Origin: Candidatus Nitrotoga sp. M5
GTDB taxonomy: Bacteria > Pseudomonadota > Gammaproteobacteria > Burkholderiales > Gallionellaceae
DNA: 64,000 nt
Assembly (NCBI RefSeq): GCF_927904885.1
Contig: NZ_CAKMNW010000023.1
Location: forward strand, 114,865-178,864
Direction of reading: 5' to 3'
Below are positions 16,422 through 25,376 of the stretch, in pieces. The stretch's first letter is position 1. Each line of letters opens with the position of its first letter. A program made the position numbers and the translations under genes. The notes beneath the pieces were generated by a model. It saw only the letters and a program-made list of their open reading frames with translations, was not told where the DNA came from and did not search any database.

Positions 16422-16934
16422 TTAGATTTCAATGGGGGACTGAGGGCGTGTTAGCACGCTCTCGCTAAGCTTGGCTAGAACGCTACTGTCTGGCGGTTTC
16501 CATGAGGAGACTGGTTTTGATTTTCTGTAGGGATTGCATCGCAGCAGCAACAACGAGATGTTGCAGATTGGCAGCAACGATGGAAATTGATGACGGGTCG
16601 TTTTGGGTGGATATAGTTCTCCCGACTTGGCGCGCCGCACAATTTCCTTCGGCGTGACAACATAGTTTTGCCGCGAGGTGCTTACTGTCACCTGGTCATA
16701 ATCGAGAAACAGACACGGAATGTACTGCAGCTGGAGAAGTCGAGCTGCTTCGACACGATGGTGACCATCCATCACCGCCAGGCTGTTTCGTTCGAGCGTG
16801 ATGGGGATTCTCCAGAGCTGTTCGCTCAGAATCGTTTCGGCCAAAGCTGCTGCATGCTCGGGATAATGACACTCGTTTGGGCGAACCCGGTCTACTCGAA
16901 TATATTGGATAGGAAGCGTGCAGAGCATTGTCAA
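16422..16934 (-). CDS. sbnI: SbnI-like ParB/Srx-fold protein, probable free L-serine kinase
   Basis: This 170-residue protein has a ParB/sulfiredoxin-fold domain (residues ~5-115) with the nucleotide-site motif MDGHHRVEAARLL. The family hallmark GELYPPKTTRHQFPS comes near the end of the domain. S. aureus SbnI makes O-phospho-L-serine from serine and ATP, the substrate of SbnA, and also acts as a haem-responsive regulator. S. aureus SbnI is ~254 residues; this one stops soon after the kinase domain, so the regulatory C-terminal part seems absent and the last ~35 residues look low-complexity. The ATG overlaps the sbnH stop by 4 bases, the ninth gene in sbn order. Confidence 0.75.
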   Translation of the reverse strand: MTMLCTLPIQYIRVDRVRPNECHYPEHAAALAETILSEQLWRIPITLERNSLAVMDGHHRVEAARLLQLQYIPCLFLDYDQVTVSTSRQNYVVTPKEIVRRAKSGELYPPKTTRHQFPSLLPICNISLLLLRCNPYRKSKPVSSWKPPDSSVLAKLSESVLTRPQSPIEI

Positions 16935-18127
16935 ATCCTTTCTATACTGCTGTCCAGATACACCCGTTCGGGATGAGGGTGGCTCAAAAAATCGTGATGG
17001 GAAATATGCCAGCCATAAGCACCGGCCATTAGGAAAGCCACGCAGTCGCCAGCACGGATGCGCTCAACGTGAGCGTCGCGCGTCAAGATGTCTTTGGGCG
17101 TGCATAGCTCGCCGCATAGCGTAATCGGCTCATCTTGCACAGTTGGTCGTGGAAACGGGTAAGGCCAAGCATCGCGTGGCAGCACTACGAATGGGTGGTT
17201 GTGCTGCCACGATACTGGCAACCGGAAATGGTGTGAACCGCCTCGCAGTATGGCAAAGTGCTTGCCGTGGGTGGTCTTCACGTCTGTGACATCGGCCAGG
17301 TAATAGCCACAGTCGGCGGTGAGAAATCGGCCGCATTCGAATACGATCTGGAAGTCGAGTTGGCGTGCTGCTATTAACGTCGACAATCCTGTACAGAAAT
17401 TCTCCCAATCGAACGGCGCTTGCCGGTCGGCGTAGTTCACGCCTATGCCACCACCGACGTTAATCCACTTAAAAGTCAGCTGGTAGCGGCGCTGCCACGC
17501 TTTCGCCAAATTAAAATAATGCTCCAGCAGAGCGAGATGGGTCTGTGCGTTCAGATTGTTGGAAATCGCATGGAAATGTAACCCTTGGAGGCGCACGCCC
17601 GGCAGAGTCTGAATTAACTCTATCAGGGCAGGGATGTGTGCTTCTTCGATGCCGAACTGGGTCGCTTGTCCTCCCATGCGTAATGTGGCCTGCTGCGGTA
17701 CATGCGCCGGGTTGACTCGCAACAAGATGTCCGCCACCTGATTACGACGGCGAGCGATCCAGTCGAGACGTCGCAATTGGTGCTCACTTTCAACATGGAT
17801 CAGCATAACCTGCTGTTCGAGGGCACCTTCCAGTTCAGCATCAGTTTTGCCGGGGCCACCGAACACAATTGGCACGGTTCTATCGACAGCTCGCACGCGC
17901 TTAATTTCACCCAGAGATGCCACTTCAAAGCCGTTGGTGTGGTTCAACAGAGCCTGCAAAACAGGTTCGTCGCTGTTAGCCTTGATGGCATAGAACAGCT
18001 TGCACTGTGAAGGCAAGCTGCTAAGCAGCTTGCTGGCACGTCGGCGCAGATGGTCAAGGTCGTATAGATAGGCGCACACAGGTTCAGTGTCTCTGTCCAT
18101 ATAATTACGCAGGAATTGTAAGTTCAT
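16931..18127 (-). CDS. sbnH: SbnH-like PLP-dependent decarboxylase (citryl-diaminopropionate decarboxylase)
   Basis: This 398-residue fold-type III decarboxylase belongs to the DapDC/OrnDC group. K49 in LFYAIKAN is the PLP lysine, and HFHAISNNLNAQTH and INVGGGIGVNY are the phosphate-side motifs. The C-terminal CGELCTPKDIL and MAGAYGW complete the active site of the neighbouring subunit. In staphyloferrin B synthesis, SbnH decarboxylates the citryl-L-Dap intermediate to citryl-diaminoethane. The length matches S. aureus SbnH (~400). It overlaps sbnG and sbnI by 4 bases each, indicating translational coupling. On sequence alone it could be another diamino-acid decarboxylase; the locus decides. 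Confidence 0.85.
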   Translation of the reverse strand: MNLQFLRNYMDRDTEPVCAYLYDLDHLRRRASKLLSSLPSQCKLFYAIKANSDEPVLQALLNHTNGFEVASLGEIKRVRAVDRTVPIVFGGPGKTDAELEGALEQQVMLIHVESEHQLRRLDWIARRRNQVADILLRVNPAHVPQQATLRMGGQATQFGIEEAHIPALIELIQTLPGVRLQGLHFHAISNNLNAQTHLALLEHYFNLAKAWQRRYQLTFKWINVGGGIGVNYADRQAPFDWENFCTGLSTLIAARQLDFQIVFECGRFLTADCGYYLADVTDVKTTHGKHFAILRGGSHHFRLPVSWQHNHPFVVLPRDAWPYPFPRPTVQDEPITLCGELCTPKDILTRDAHVERIRAGDCVAFLMAGAYGWHISHHDFLSHPHPERVYLDSSIERI

Positions 18128-18888
18128 TGCTCGGCACCTCTCACTTGATGCTGAGTTAAATGAGCCGCCATGGCACGGCGGGCAATTCCGCGATCATCAC
18201 CTAGAATGAACATTCGGACTTGGTCTTGGTACGAAGCCTGAAAATCTTCCGGCGCGCGTGGCAAGGCGCAAAAAACTTTGCCGTGGTGTTGCGCCGCCTT
18301 GCGAATACGTGATACCGCCGTTAACACCTCTGGATGACGGGTCTGCCAGGGAAATCCGAGCGACTGAGAGAGGTCCGCTGCCCCCTCCAGTAGTACGTCC
18401 ACTCCATCTACTGCCGCAATGACGTGAGCCTGATCAAGTCCTTCAGCATCTTCGATCATCACTACCACTAGTGTTTGTTTTCGTGCGGTATCTAAAGTGG
18501 CCGATAGGTCATCACGCCCAAAGCGGCTATGCCAAGTGGCGTTTAGGCCGCGCTCGCCGCGCGGGGCGAAATGACAAAAACACACTGCATCTTGTGCGGC
18601 TTGCGCTGAGCGGATGCGCGGAAACACAATTCCCTCCGCACCAGCATCCAGAGCCTGTACCACTTGGTGCGGTGCTGCTACCCGGACCAGCGCGGATACC
18701 CCGCTCGCCCGTGCGGCCATTAGCATGGTAGCGAGTTGTTCTGCTCCGATCAGTGTATGTTCCAGGTCGATTACCACGAAATCGTAACCGGCCGCTGCAA
18801 CCAGCTCCACAGTGAGCGCAGCAGGTGTCGAGCAGAACAGGCCGTAAACTGGATCATGTATGGATAAACGAGCTTTCAGGCTGGGCAT
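18124..18888 (-). CDS. sbnG: SbnG-like citrate synthase (HpcH/HpaI aldolase family)
   Basis: This 254-residue TIM-barrel protein of the HpcH/HpaI aldolase family has the metal-site features VIDLEHT, GAEGIVFPRI and VVMIEDAEGLD. S. aureus SbnG (~259 residues) condenses oxaloacetate with acetyl-CoA to citrate dedicated to the siderophore, independent of the TCA cycle. The gene lies between sbnF and sbnH with overlaps of 1 and 4 bases, exactly as in S. aureus. A generic aldolase is possible from the domain alone, but the context makes SbnG the best call. A dedicated citrate source would let siderophore synthesis run when iron limitation lowers the TCA cycle. Confidence 0.85.
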   Translation of the reverse strand: MPSLKARLSIHDPVYGLFCSTPAALTVELVAAAGYDFVVIDLEHTLIGAEQLATMLMAARASGVSALVRVAAPHQVVQALDAGAEGIVFPRIRSAQAAQDAVCFCHFAPRGERGLNATWHSRFGRDDLSATLDTARKQTLVVVMIEDAEGLDQAHVIAAVDGVDVLLEGAADLSQSLGFPWQTRHPEVLTAVSRIRKAAQHHGKVFCALPRAPEDFQASYQDQVRMFILGDDRGIARRAMAAHLTQHQVRGAEQ

Positions 18889-20660
18889 TATGGCTTCCGT
18901 TCTTGCGCGAGTGGGTTGGGAGCGAATCGGGTGCGTAGTCGAATTTCTGGCTGGAAACGACGACTAGCGAGGAGTTCAATGGTGACTTTGTCAGCAAAAC
19001 AATCAAACAGTGCATAGCGTGCAGCACTCTCTGGATGGCGCCCTTGGTGCGCACACAAAACTTCACGGGTGATCTGCCAGAACTTTTCTTCTGTCATGTC
19101 ATAGAAACGCTCGAACAGCCAAGCTAGTTCGGCCAAATTGACAAAGAATAGCGCGTCGAAGGTGAAGTCACGCAACTCGTTGGCATTGTCAGTATCCTGG
19201 AAAGAACCTGGATTGACCCGGAGATACTCGGCGGGCGGTGCCGTGAGCGCGGGCGTAGAACCGAACAGTGGCGATTTGAAGAAGAGCACACCGCCATCGA
19301 AATCCTTAAGCGCTACGCGCGCCGGCAGCCCGTCTTTATGTAGCAGGATCATGTTCTGTGCGTGTGACTCTAGTGCCACGCCGTGTTCCCACAACAGATG
19401 CAATACAGGCAGCCAAGCCCGCTCTATCAGCCGTCTCAACCAGTGTTCGGAGCCGTAGCACTTTACCCAATTATCAATAAAAGGTCGTCCATCGGTGTCC
19501 ACATGCATTAAGGCCGTCATCGGGACGGCAGCCTCATCCTGCTGCAAGTGGGTATGTATGCTTTCGCGCCAGATGCTTGTCAATGCCCCGTATTGGCCGT
19601 ACGCTGGCGCCAGTGGCGTATAACACACGCCAGCCACTTCGCGCAGTAACACTGGTCGTGCTAATGGTTCTGACCAGTCAGTACGTTCCACCAGCGCTAG
19701 CAACCAGTCGCCGATGATTGCTGCATTCTGCACGGTATGCGGTGGCAGCACCCGCGAGGCGGAAGTATTGACTATGTTCATTGCAAGTTTGAGCGACAGG
19801 CGGCTACGGTTACTAAAATTACTCAGTGTACGGATCGATTGTTGCGGTAAGTAGCGGTCTGACAGTGGCCCGATTTGCAGTAATTCGCCGCACGCCAGCG
19901 CCTGATGATAGCCGGGCAGGATTACTTCGTCCCACTGCCAAGGATGAACCGGTAACGGTAAGTAATCTTCTGGTTGCAACCCGCGCCGATTTAGTTCTTC
20001 GCAAAAACGTTGCCAGTCGGCTTCACCCAGCAACGCGTGCATCGCAACGGTTTCGCTTAGCGAGGAACTGACGGCCCAGTGGCTGCGATCACGGCGCACA
20101 GCCAACAACAACGGCGTCACGGCAGGCGCGAATTCCGGCGCATAAGCAGCGTTGTCATCAAGCGTAAAACCCAGTCGCGATTTGTAGCTCGGGTGGTAGG
20201 GGTGGCCATCGGTCAGCCGGGCTTCTATCGTGTCATAGTCGGTGCCACGCAATACTTCATTGCCACGTGCATATAAGGTTTGCGCATCCTTGATCTGAGT
20301 TGCCAATAATTCTGCAGCAAATTGGCTGAGTCGTCCCTCGTCAGCGGCAAGCCATGGCTTGATTTCTGCCAGAAATAGCGCAGGGTCACTGGCTTCTTTG
20401 GTGACGCCGTTATCGCTACGCAACAGCGGTGTGGTGATACGCAAACGGCCAAAGCTGAACGTGCGTTGCGCCTGGCATATGTAACTGACTGGCGAACTGT
20501 CGGTGCGCAAAGCGGGCAAAGTGAGCGTTTCGCCATGCCACGTGCAGTGTGGTAAAGCGTCTTCGAATAGTAGTGCTTCTAATAATTGGCGCAGCACGCG
20601 ACGACTGGCTTGCCGGTAAGCTGGACTGTCAATCAGGTTTTGATAATCGTATGGTTGCAT
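18888..20660 (-). CDS. sbnF: NIS siderophore synthetase SbnF-like (IucA/IucC family)
   Basis: This 590-residue ATP-dependent synthetase belongs to the NRPS-independent siderophore (NIS) family. Visible signatures are VHPWQWDEVILPGYHQAL and LSLKLAMNIVNTSASRVLPPHT in the N-terminal IucA/IucC domain. The C-terminal FhuF-like domain contains LESHAQNMILL and VALKDFDGG, the metal- and ATP-binding region. The length equals that of S. aureus SbnF (~592), which joins a second L-Dap to the citryl-diaminoethane intermediate. It starts 4 bases after the sbnE stop and overlaps sbnG by one base. The exact position in the assembly order is taken from gene order. Confidence 0.87.
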   Translation of the reverse strand: MQPYDYQNLIDSPAYRQASRRVLRQLLEALLFEDALPHCTWHGETLTLPALRTDSSPVSYICQAQRTFSFGRLRITTPLLRSDNGVTKEASDPALFLAEIKPWLAADEGRLSQFAAELLATQIKDAQTLYARGNEVLRGTDYDTIEARLTDGHPYHPSYKSRLGFTLDDNAAYAPEFAPAVTPLLLAVRRDRSHWAVSSSLSETVAMHALLGEADWQRFCEELNRRGLQPEDYLPLPVHPWQWDEVILPGYHQALACGELLQIGPLSDRYLPQQSIRTLSNFSNRSRLSLKLAMNIVNTSASRVLPPHTVQNAAIIGDWLLALVERTDWSEPLARPVLLREVAGVCYTPLAPAYGQYGALTSIWRESIHTHLQQDEAAVPMTALMHVDTDGRPFIDNWVKCYGSEHWLRRLIERAWLPVLHLLWEHGVALESHAQNMILLHKDGLPARVALKDFDGGVLFFKSPLFGSTPALTAPPAEYLRVNPGSFQDTDNANELRDFTFDALFFVNLAELAWLFERFYDMTEEKFWQITREVLCAHQGRHPESAARYALFDCFADKVTIELLASRRFQPEIRLRTRFAPNPLAQERKP

Positions 20661-20664
20661 GGAT

Positions 20665-22395
20665 TTACCTTTGAATCAGCATGGGGTTGGGAATTTCGAC
20701 CCAGATTGGATGTTCGCCGTGTCGATGGAAACTACTGAGCATATTGGCTTTGGCTGGTAGAGTAGGCTGTTTGAGCAACTGCTGTGCAAGCGGGTTGCCG
20801 GTCGCATCGAGCTGCTCTGCCGTGTCCTGCCACAGCGTAGTCTCCGTGGTCAGCCCAGTACGGGCAAGGCAGGCAATTACATGGCCCACATGATTAACCA
20901 GTACGTAATACTGGAAGCGATGCCATGCCTGCTGTTCGTCATATAGAGCAGGACTGTCGGGCGGCAGGCGATCTAAGAAGGGGTATCGTGTGCGGCTGAT
21001 ACTGGCGCCCTCCATGTCGCGGCTGTAGCCACGCACTGGCCAGCCGTTTCGGAAAGCCATCATTGTGTTTTGAAGGTGCGCCTCTAGGCTGATGCCATAT
21101 TTGGAGAACAGGCGCAGCAATGGCAGTAGGCTAGCCTCAAGGTAACGTGCCCACCAGCGTCGAATTAGTGCTCCGTCGAGCTCGCCTTCCACTGCCGTCT
21201 GCCGCAGTAAATTTAGTAGTGGAATTTCGCCCTCGGCCGGCTCTTCCAGCACTGACGCGACCACTTGCACATGCTCGGCCTCGGCGATCGGCATCGCTTT
21301 TCGGTACACCACTGCGCAAGCGGCGCGTAGAGCGTTACTCGACAGCTTCAATGTCTGGCTGCCCAGTTCCGGCAAGATGTGGAATGCCGGTTGCTCCAAC
21401 ACATCCTGTGGCAGCAAGGACAGTGCAAGGCTAGCATCGAGCGCCCGTTCTACCTGTTCGGGTGGATTGTTGCGCACGAAGTTTGTGATGCGGATATTGA
21501 GTGACAATTTGAGGAACAGGTCTTGACCAGGCAACCAGACCGTGCGTACCGAAGACGTTGGCCAAGCCACTTCACCCAGCGGACCCAACGAAATTAGAGA
21601 GCGATCTTTTACTAGTACATTGATTTCAGGTATGTTTAAAAGGTAGTTGGCCTGCCAAGGATGGCAAGGCAACAATTGGTAATCGCCACCAGCCAGCAAA
21701 TCCTTGGCGAAGAGGAGCGCTTCCGGGTCGATCGGTAGGGCCTCTCTGTCCACGGCGCGCGTATCCAGCAGGCCAGTGGCTACTGCGAAGTAATGCAGGC
21801 GAAATGAAGCGCCGAGTTCGGGGGCGTAGCGCTGCATGTCTTCTTCGCTAAAGCCATCCGAGGCTTTGGAGGTGACATGGAAAATGTGGCCGAAACGCAT
21901 GCCCTGCTCGGCTGACAGGAACAGCGAACGCCCACCTATAGGTTGATATCGGTGGAAGCGACGCACTTTGTCCACGCTGTTGCGCATCAGCGTTTTCAGG
22001 TGGTCACGACATTGGTTCGCTACATCGACAGGTAGGCTGTTTGCTGTAGCGAGCGAGTCGGTGATCAAATCAACGAATGGCATTACGTCGTCGGTCAGCG
22101 GTTGCCAGTCGCTGCGCCGCCCGATCCACGCGAACGGTGCCACGCGGTGATAGCCGATCGGCGAGAAGTACGCCAGCGCGCCGGCCAGCTGATACCCAGT
22201 CTGGCCAAATGACACTCGATACGGCATTAGCCCGGCGGCCCGCCAGATTTCAATATGTGCGCGCAATTCGATTGGTCCCGGTTCGGAAGGCGCAAGGCGC
22301 GGGTCAAAGCAACTCGTTTCTCGGCAGTAGGTATTAAGGTACTGCTCCACCAAGCGTCGTTCTATTGGCGTAATTCGCGGCAGGTGTGGTGACAT
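20665..22395 (-). CDS. sbnE: NIS siderophore synthetase SbnE-like (IucA/IucC family)
   Basis: A 576-residue protein when started at the ATG at 22395, which has an AGAGAGGA ribosome site. The upstream in-frame start at 22500 would overlap sbnD by ~90 bases and adds non-homologous residues. It has PCHPWQANYLLN and DLFLKLSLNIRITNFVRNN in the IucA/IucC domain, and LEAHLQNTMMAF in the FhuF-like domain. S. aureus SbnE (~578 residues) condenses citrate with L-2,3-diaminopropionate. Here His replaces the more common Val-His before PWQ, and the Trp after PWQ is absent; both fit type variation between NIS enzymes. It follows the sbnD stop by 14 bases. Confidence 0.87.
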   Translation of the reverse strand: MSPHLPRITPIERRLVEQYLNTYCRETSCFDPRLAPSEPGPIELRAHIEIWRAAGLMPYRVSFGQTGYQLAGALAYFSPIGYHRVAPFAWIGRRSDWQPLTDDVMPFVDLITDSLATANSLPVDVANQCRDHLKTLMRNSVDKVRRFHRYQPIGGRSLFLSAEQGMRFGHIFHVTSKASDGFSEEDMQRYAPELGASFRLHYFAVATGLLDTRAVDREALPIDPEALLFAKDLLAGGDYQLLPCHPWQANYLLNIPEINVLVKDRSLISLGPLGEVAWPTSSVRTVWLPGQDLFLKLSLNIRITNFVRNNPPEQVERALDASLALSLLPQDVLEQPAFHILPELGSQTLKLSSNALRAACAVVYRKAMPIAEAEHVQVVASVLEEPAEGEIPLLNLLRQTAVEGELDGALIRRWWARYLEASLLPLLRLFSKYGISLEAHLQNTMMAFRNGWPVRGYSRDMEGASISRTRYPFLDRLPPDSPALYDEQQAWHRFQYYVLVNHVGHVIACLARTGLTTETTLWQDTAEQLDATGNPLAQQLLKQPTLPAKANMLSSFHRHGEHPIWVEIPNPMLIQR

Positions 22396-22409
22396 CCAAT
22401 CCTCTCTAG

Positions 22410-23618
22410 TTATGCTTTTGAATAAGGGGGGGCTAAAGTGGCATATTGGCCGTTGCGAACCAGCAGCCCAGCCGCTAAGAACATTGCCGCCACTGGCCAA
22501 ACAAGGTTGACGGGGTCGAGCAGCGGTATTAGAACCATGATCAGGAAGGGACCTAATAATTGCCCGCCAACCATGAAACTACTGATTAAACCAGACATAT
22601 GGCCATAGGCTGAGGCGGGTAGTTGACGGCTGCAGGCCAAAAGCACCGACTGTGCCAAGGCTGCAAAACACACCCCCTGAGCTACCCGCAGCAGGGCGAC
22701 TAGCCAGATATGATCGACAACCAACAGCAATCCGATAGATAGTGCACAGCCAATGGCGGCCAGTGTGAAATAGCGTCGCGGTTCGCCACGGTCGTTAAGT
22801 TGTCCCCACAGCGGGCTAGCCAGCATGGTAGCGAACCAGCCCAGCGCGTGCAGCAGTCCGGTCTTACTGGCAATGGCATCGGTAGATGGGAAGTGAGCTG
22901 TCATGTAGAGTGCGAAGACATTGACGAGCGCGAATGCTGCTGCCTGTATCAAGCAGGCGGCAAGCATCCACTTGCGTAAGTCGGCATGAGCGAGTACGGC
23001 GCGCAAACCGGCAAACTGGGGAACGTCAGAATCTGGCACAGTTTTAGGCGGTTCGCTGAGCTGCTGCCACAGTATCCCGCCAATGATACCGGTGAACAGC
23101 GCGCTTGCCGTCAGCAGCGGCTTGAGTGACCAATAGTCCAGCATGACTCCACCCAGTACCGGACCGGCAAACGCGCCGCAGGCTATTGCGCTTCCTTGCA
23201 ACCCTAGCGAACGTCCGCGCGACGAATCGTCACTGGTGTACGCTATGAAAGCAGTGAGCACCACTCCTAGAGTACTCATACCTTGCAGCAGGCGACCCAG
23301 CATGAAACCGTAAACACTTGAGCTGAGCGCCATCAGCATCATGCTAGCAATGAAAACCGCCAGCGATACTAGCAACATGCGGCGATAACCAAAGCGGTCG
23401 CACCACTTGCCGATGTAAGGAGCAAAGCACAACGTGCCTAAGGCCGGTGCTGCAAGCGCAAGGCTGCTCCAGCGCGCAGCACCGATCGCATCGACATGCG
23501 TCAACATTGCAACATAAAGCGGCATGATGGGCACCATCATCATCAGTCCCATTGTGGTCACGGCTTGACATGCAAGTAGCAGCGCAAGGTTACGGTAACG
23601 TGACATCGCAGCGGTCAT
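22410..23618 (-). CDS. sbnD: MFS siderophore exporter SbnD-like
   Basis: This 402-residue protein has 12 predicted membrane segments of the major facilitator superfamily. The loop 2-3 motif appears as GKWCDRFGYRRML, and GRSLGLQGSAIACGAFAGPVLGG is the antiporter-type motif in helix 5. In the S. aureus locus SbnD exports staphyloferrin B across the cytoplasmic membrane. The gene sits between sbnC and sbnE, overlapping sbnC by 4 bases. Export across the outer membrane would need a TolC-type partner, which is not encoded here. By sequence alone it could be a drug efflux pump, but its embedding in the operon argues for the siderophore. Confidence 0.85.
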   Translation of the reverse strand: MTAAMSRYRNLALLLACQAVTTMGLMMMVPIMPLYVAMLTHVDAIGAARWSSLALAAPALGTLCFAPYIGKWCDRFGYRRMLLVSLAVFIASMMLMALSSSVYGFMLGRLLQGMSTLGVVLTAFIAYTSDDSSRGRSLGLQGSAIACGAFAGPVLGGVMLDYWSLKPLLTASALFTGIIGGILWQQLSEPPKTVPDSDVPQFAGLRAVLAHADLRKWMLAACLIQAAAFALVNVFALYMTAHFPSTDAIASKTGLLHALGWFATMLASPLWGQLNDRGEPRRYFTLAAIGCALSIGLLLVVDHIWLVALLRVAQGVCFAALAQSVLLACSRQLPASAYGHMSGLISSFMVGGQLLGPFLIMVLIPLLDPVNLVWPVAAMFLAAGLLVRNGQYATLAPPYSKA

Positions 23619-25372
23619 GCATACGCCCCGATGGGTAATAACGGATTGGCCAGTTTTCCCATGGAACTTGGCATGCCGGTACCGAAAATCGGACGATTAA
23701 GTAGCGGTCCGAGCACTTGCTTGAATGGCCAACTGGGTTCGTCCAGCAGCAGACTCTTCGTCTGACTTGCGATTTCATCCGTCAGCGGAACGCGCGCCAG
23801 ACAGTCTTCCATTACTGTGCGAACGATACGCCAACCATGCGTCTCTTCTCGGTCGTAGCGCTCTGCCAGTGCAGCGAGGATGGCATATAGGTTGACTTCA
23901 ATGGCCAGGGTTTGCAGATATGCCAGTAGTTGTTGTGGTGTATTCAATTCAAGCGTATTTGGAATGCTACGGTCGAACACATAATCCGGTGCCGCTAATC
24001 CCTGCGCCTGCATCAGCGGCGAGCAGATGCGCAAGCTGTCATGGTCGCGCAGCACCAGTGCAACGATGCGCTGTCCCTGAAATCCCAGCACCACGTTCTG
24101 TCCATGCAGTTCCGGCATGACGCCACCCGCAAAGCAGCGCAGACCCAACTCCAATAAAGCGTGGGCGATGTCAGCAAACAAATTCCAAACTTCGTCTTCA
24201 TGTCCGGCAGGCCCCACCAATTTATCGAAAGCTGGAAGTGACCCGTTGGCGCTTACGACTGGCAATGCCGCCATAGGTATGAGCGTTACATTAGGCAGTG
24301 CCGGGTAACGTCGGATCAGACAAGCCAGTTCACCCGGCTCGTTTTGCAGTACATCATCCTGCCGCAACGCCCACCAGTCATTCTCCTCGCACAACAGCAG
24401 ATGCGCCGCCAACCAATCATCCCGTCGTCTCAATGTTTCTAGGCAAACACTAGCGAGCATACCGTTGTGCAGATAACGCGGTGGCAGGGTGCGCATTGCT
24501 CCTAGTGCGTTGACCGAAAGCGCAAGTTTGACGTGTATGCCGGGACGGCCGATGATGGCGAGTGATCGCAGCGAAGCTGTTGGCAGCACCGTTCCCGGTC
24601 CACTGCCCAAGTTGATGCACGCCGCAAATTCCGACGGTACTGTTCGGCTAAGTTGTTCCCATTGCCACGGATGCACCGGCAGCCACAGGTAAACCTCACT
24701 ATCGGCACCGCAAATGCGCGCCTTCTCGGCGAGCGCATTCTGCTGAGCATGATCAAGTAGAATGTCTGCCAGAGGTTGTCCGGAACAGGCGCTTCCTCGA
24801 ACTCGGTCCCGAGGCAACGCTACCCAGTGCAGCGCGAACGAAGTTGCTGTTTCCGGTAAGTAGGCGGTGCCATCACTTTCGTCCCAGTCCTTGGCACGAG
24901 CCAATGGATGGAATGGGCGATCTTTTAGGCAGCTTAATGCCTCCCAAGACAGCAAATCGTCTGGTGCCGCAGTGAGACGTGACATGATGTTGTCTTCATG
25001 CACTGCAGCGAAAGCAGTTTGATCGTAGGCAAGCCGGAAGAATCGAACGAAACGGCCCGTCCGGTCGATCCACCAATCGGCCGTTTGTAATGCTTCGACA
25101 GCCTCGATAACATTCAAATCTGTCGTGTGCGTAGTGGCATGTAGTACTGCCGGTCGATCCGAAACTCGGAATGGCCGTAAGCCGGTGGTCTGGTACCCAT
25201 GCCAACACAGCGATCGTATTGGGCTCAGCGTAATCTCAAGGACTGTTTCGTCTTCGGCTGTCAAATGGAAGGCACAATGTGTGCGAAAATCATAAAGATT
25301 TTCTAACCAAAGCGCATCAAACAGATCCTGTGTTAACCGAAGTGCGTAAGGGTGAGTTGGCGTAATCTGCAT
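23615..25372 (-). CDS. sbnC: NIS siderophore synthetase SbnC-like (IucA/IucC family)
   Basis: A 585-residue protein when started at the ATG at 25372, 4 bases after the sbnB stop; this matches the ~584 residues of S. aureus SbnC. A GTG at 25408 would add 12 residues overlapping sbnB. Signatures are LPVHPWQWEQLSR, IHVKLALSVNALGAMRTLPPRY and, in the C-terminal domain, PELHGQNVVLGF. In staphyloferrin B assembly SbnC carries out the last condensation, with alpha-ketoglutarate. It is the first of three NIS synthetases in the operon. Confidence 0.87.
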   Translation of the reverse strand: MQITPTHPYALRLTQDLFDALWLENLYDFRTHCAFHLTAEDETVLEITLSPIRSLCWHGYQTTGLRPFRVSDRPAVLHATTHTTDLNVIEAVEALQTADWWIDRTGRFVRFFRLAYDQTAFAAVHEDNIMSRLTAAPDDLLSWEALSCLKDRPFHPLARAKDWDESDGTAYLPETATSFALHWVALPRDRVRGSACSGQPLADILLDHAQQNALAEKARICGADSEVYLWLPVHPWQWEQLSRTVPSEFAACINLGSGPGTVLPTASLRSLAIIGRPGIHVKLALSVNALGAMRTLPPRYLHNGMLASVCLETLRRRDDWLAAHLLLCEENDWWALRQDDVLQNEPGELACLIRRYPALPNVTLIPMAALPVVSANGSLPAFDKLVGPAGHEDEVWNLFADIAHALLELGLRCFAGGVMPELHGQNVVLGFQGQRIVALVLRDHDSLRICSPLMQAQGLAAPDYVFDRSIPNTLELNTPQQLLAYLQTLAIEVNLYAILAALAERYDREETHGWRIVRTVMEDCLARVPLTDEIASQTKSLLLDEPSWPFKQVLGPLLNRPIFGTGMPSSMGKLANPLLPIGAYA

Positions 25373-25376
25373 ACCC

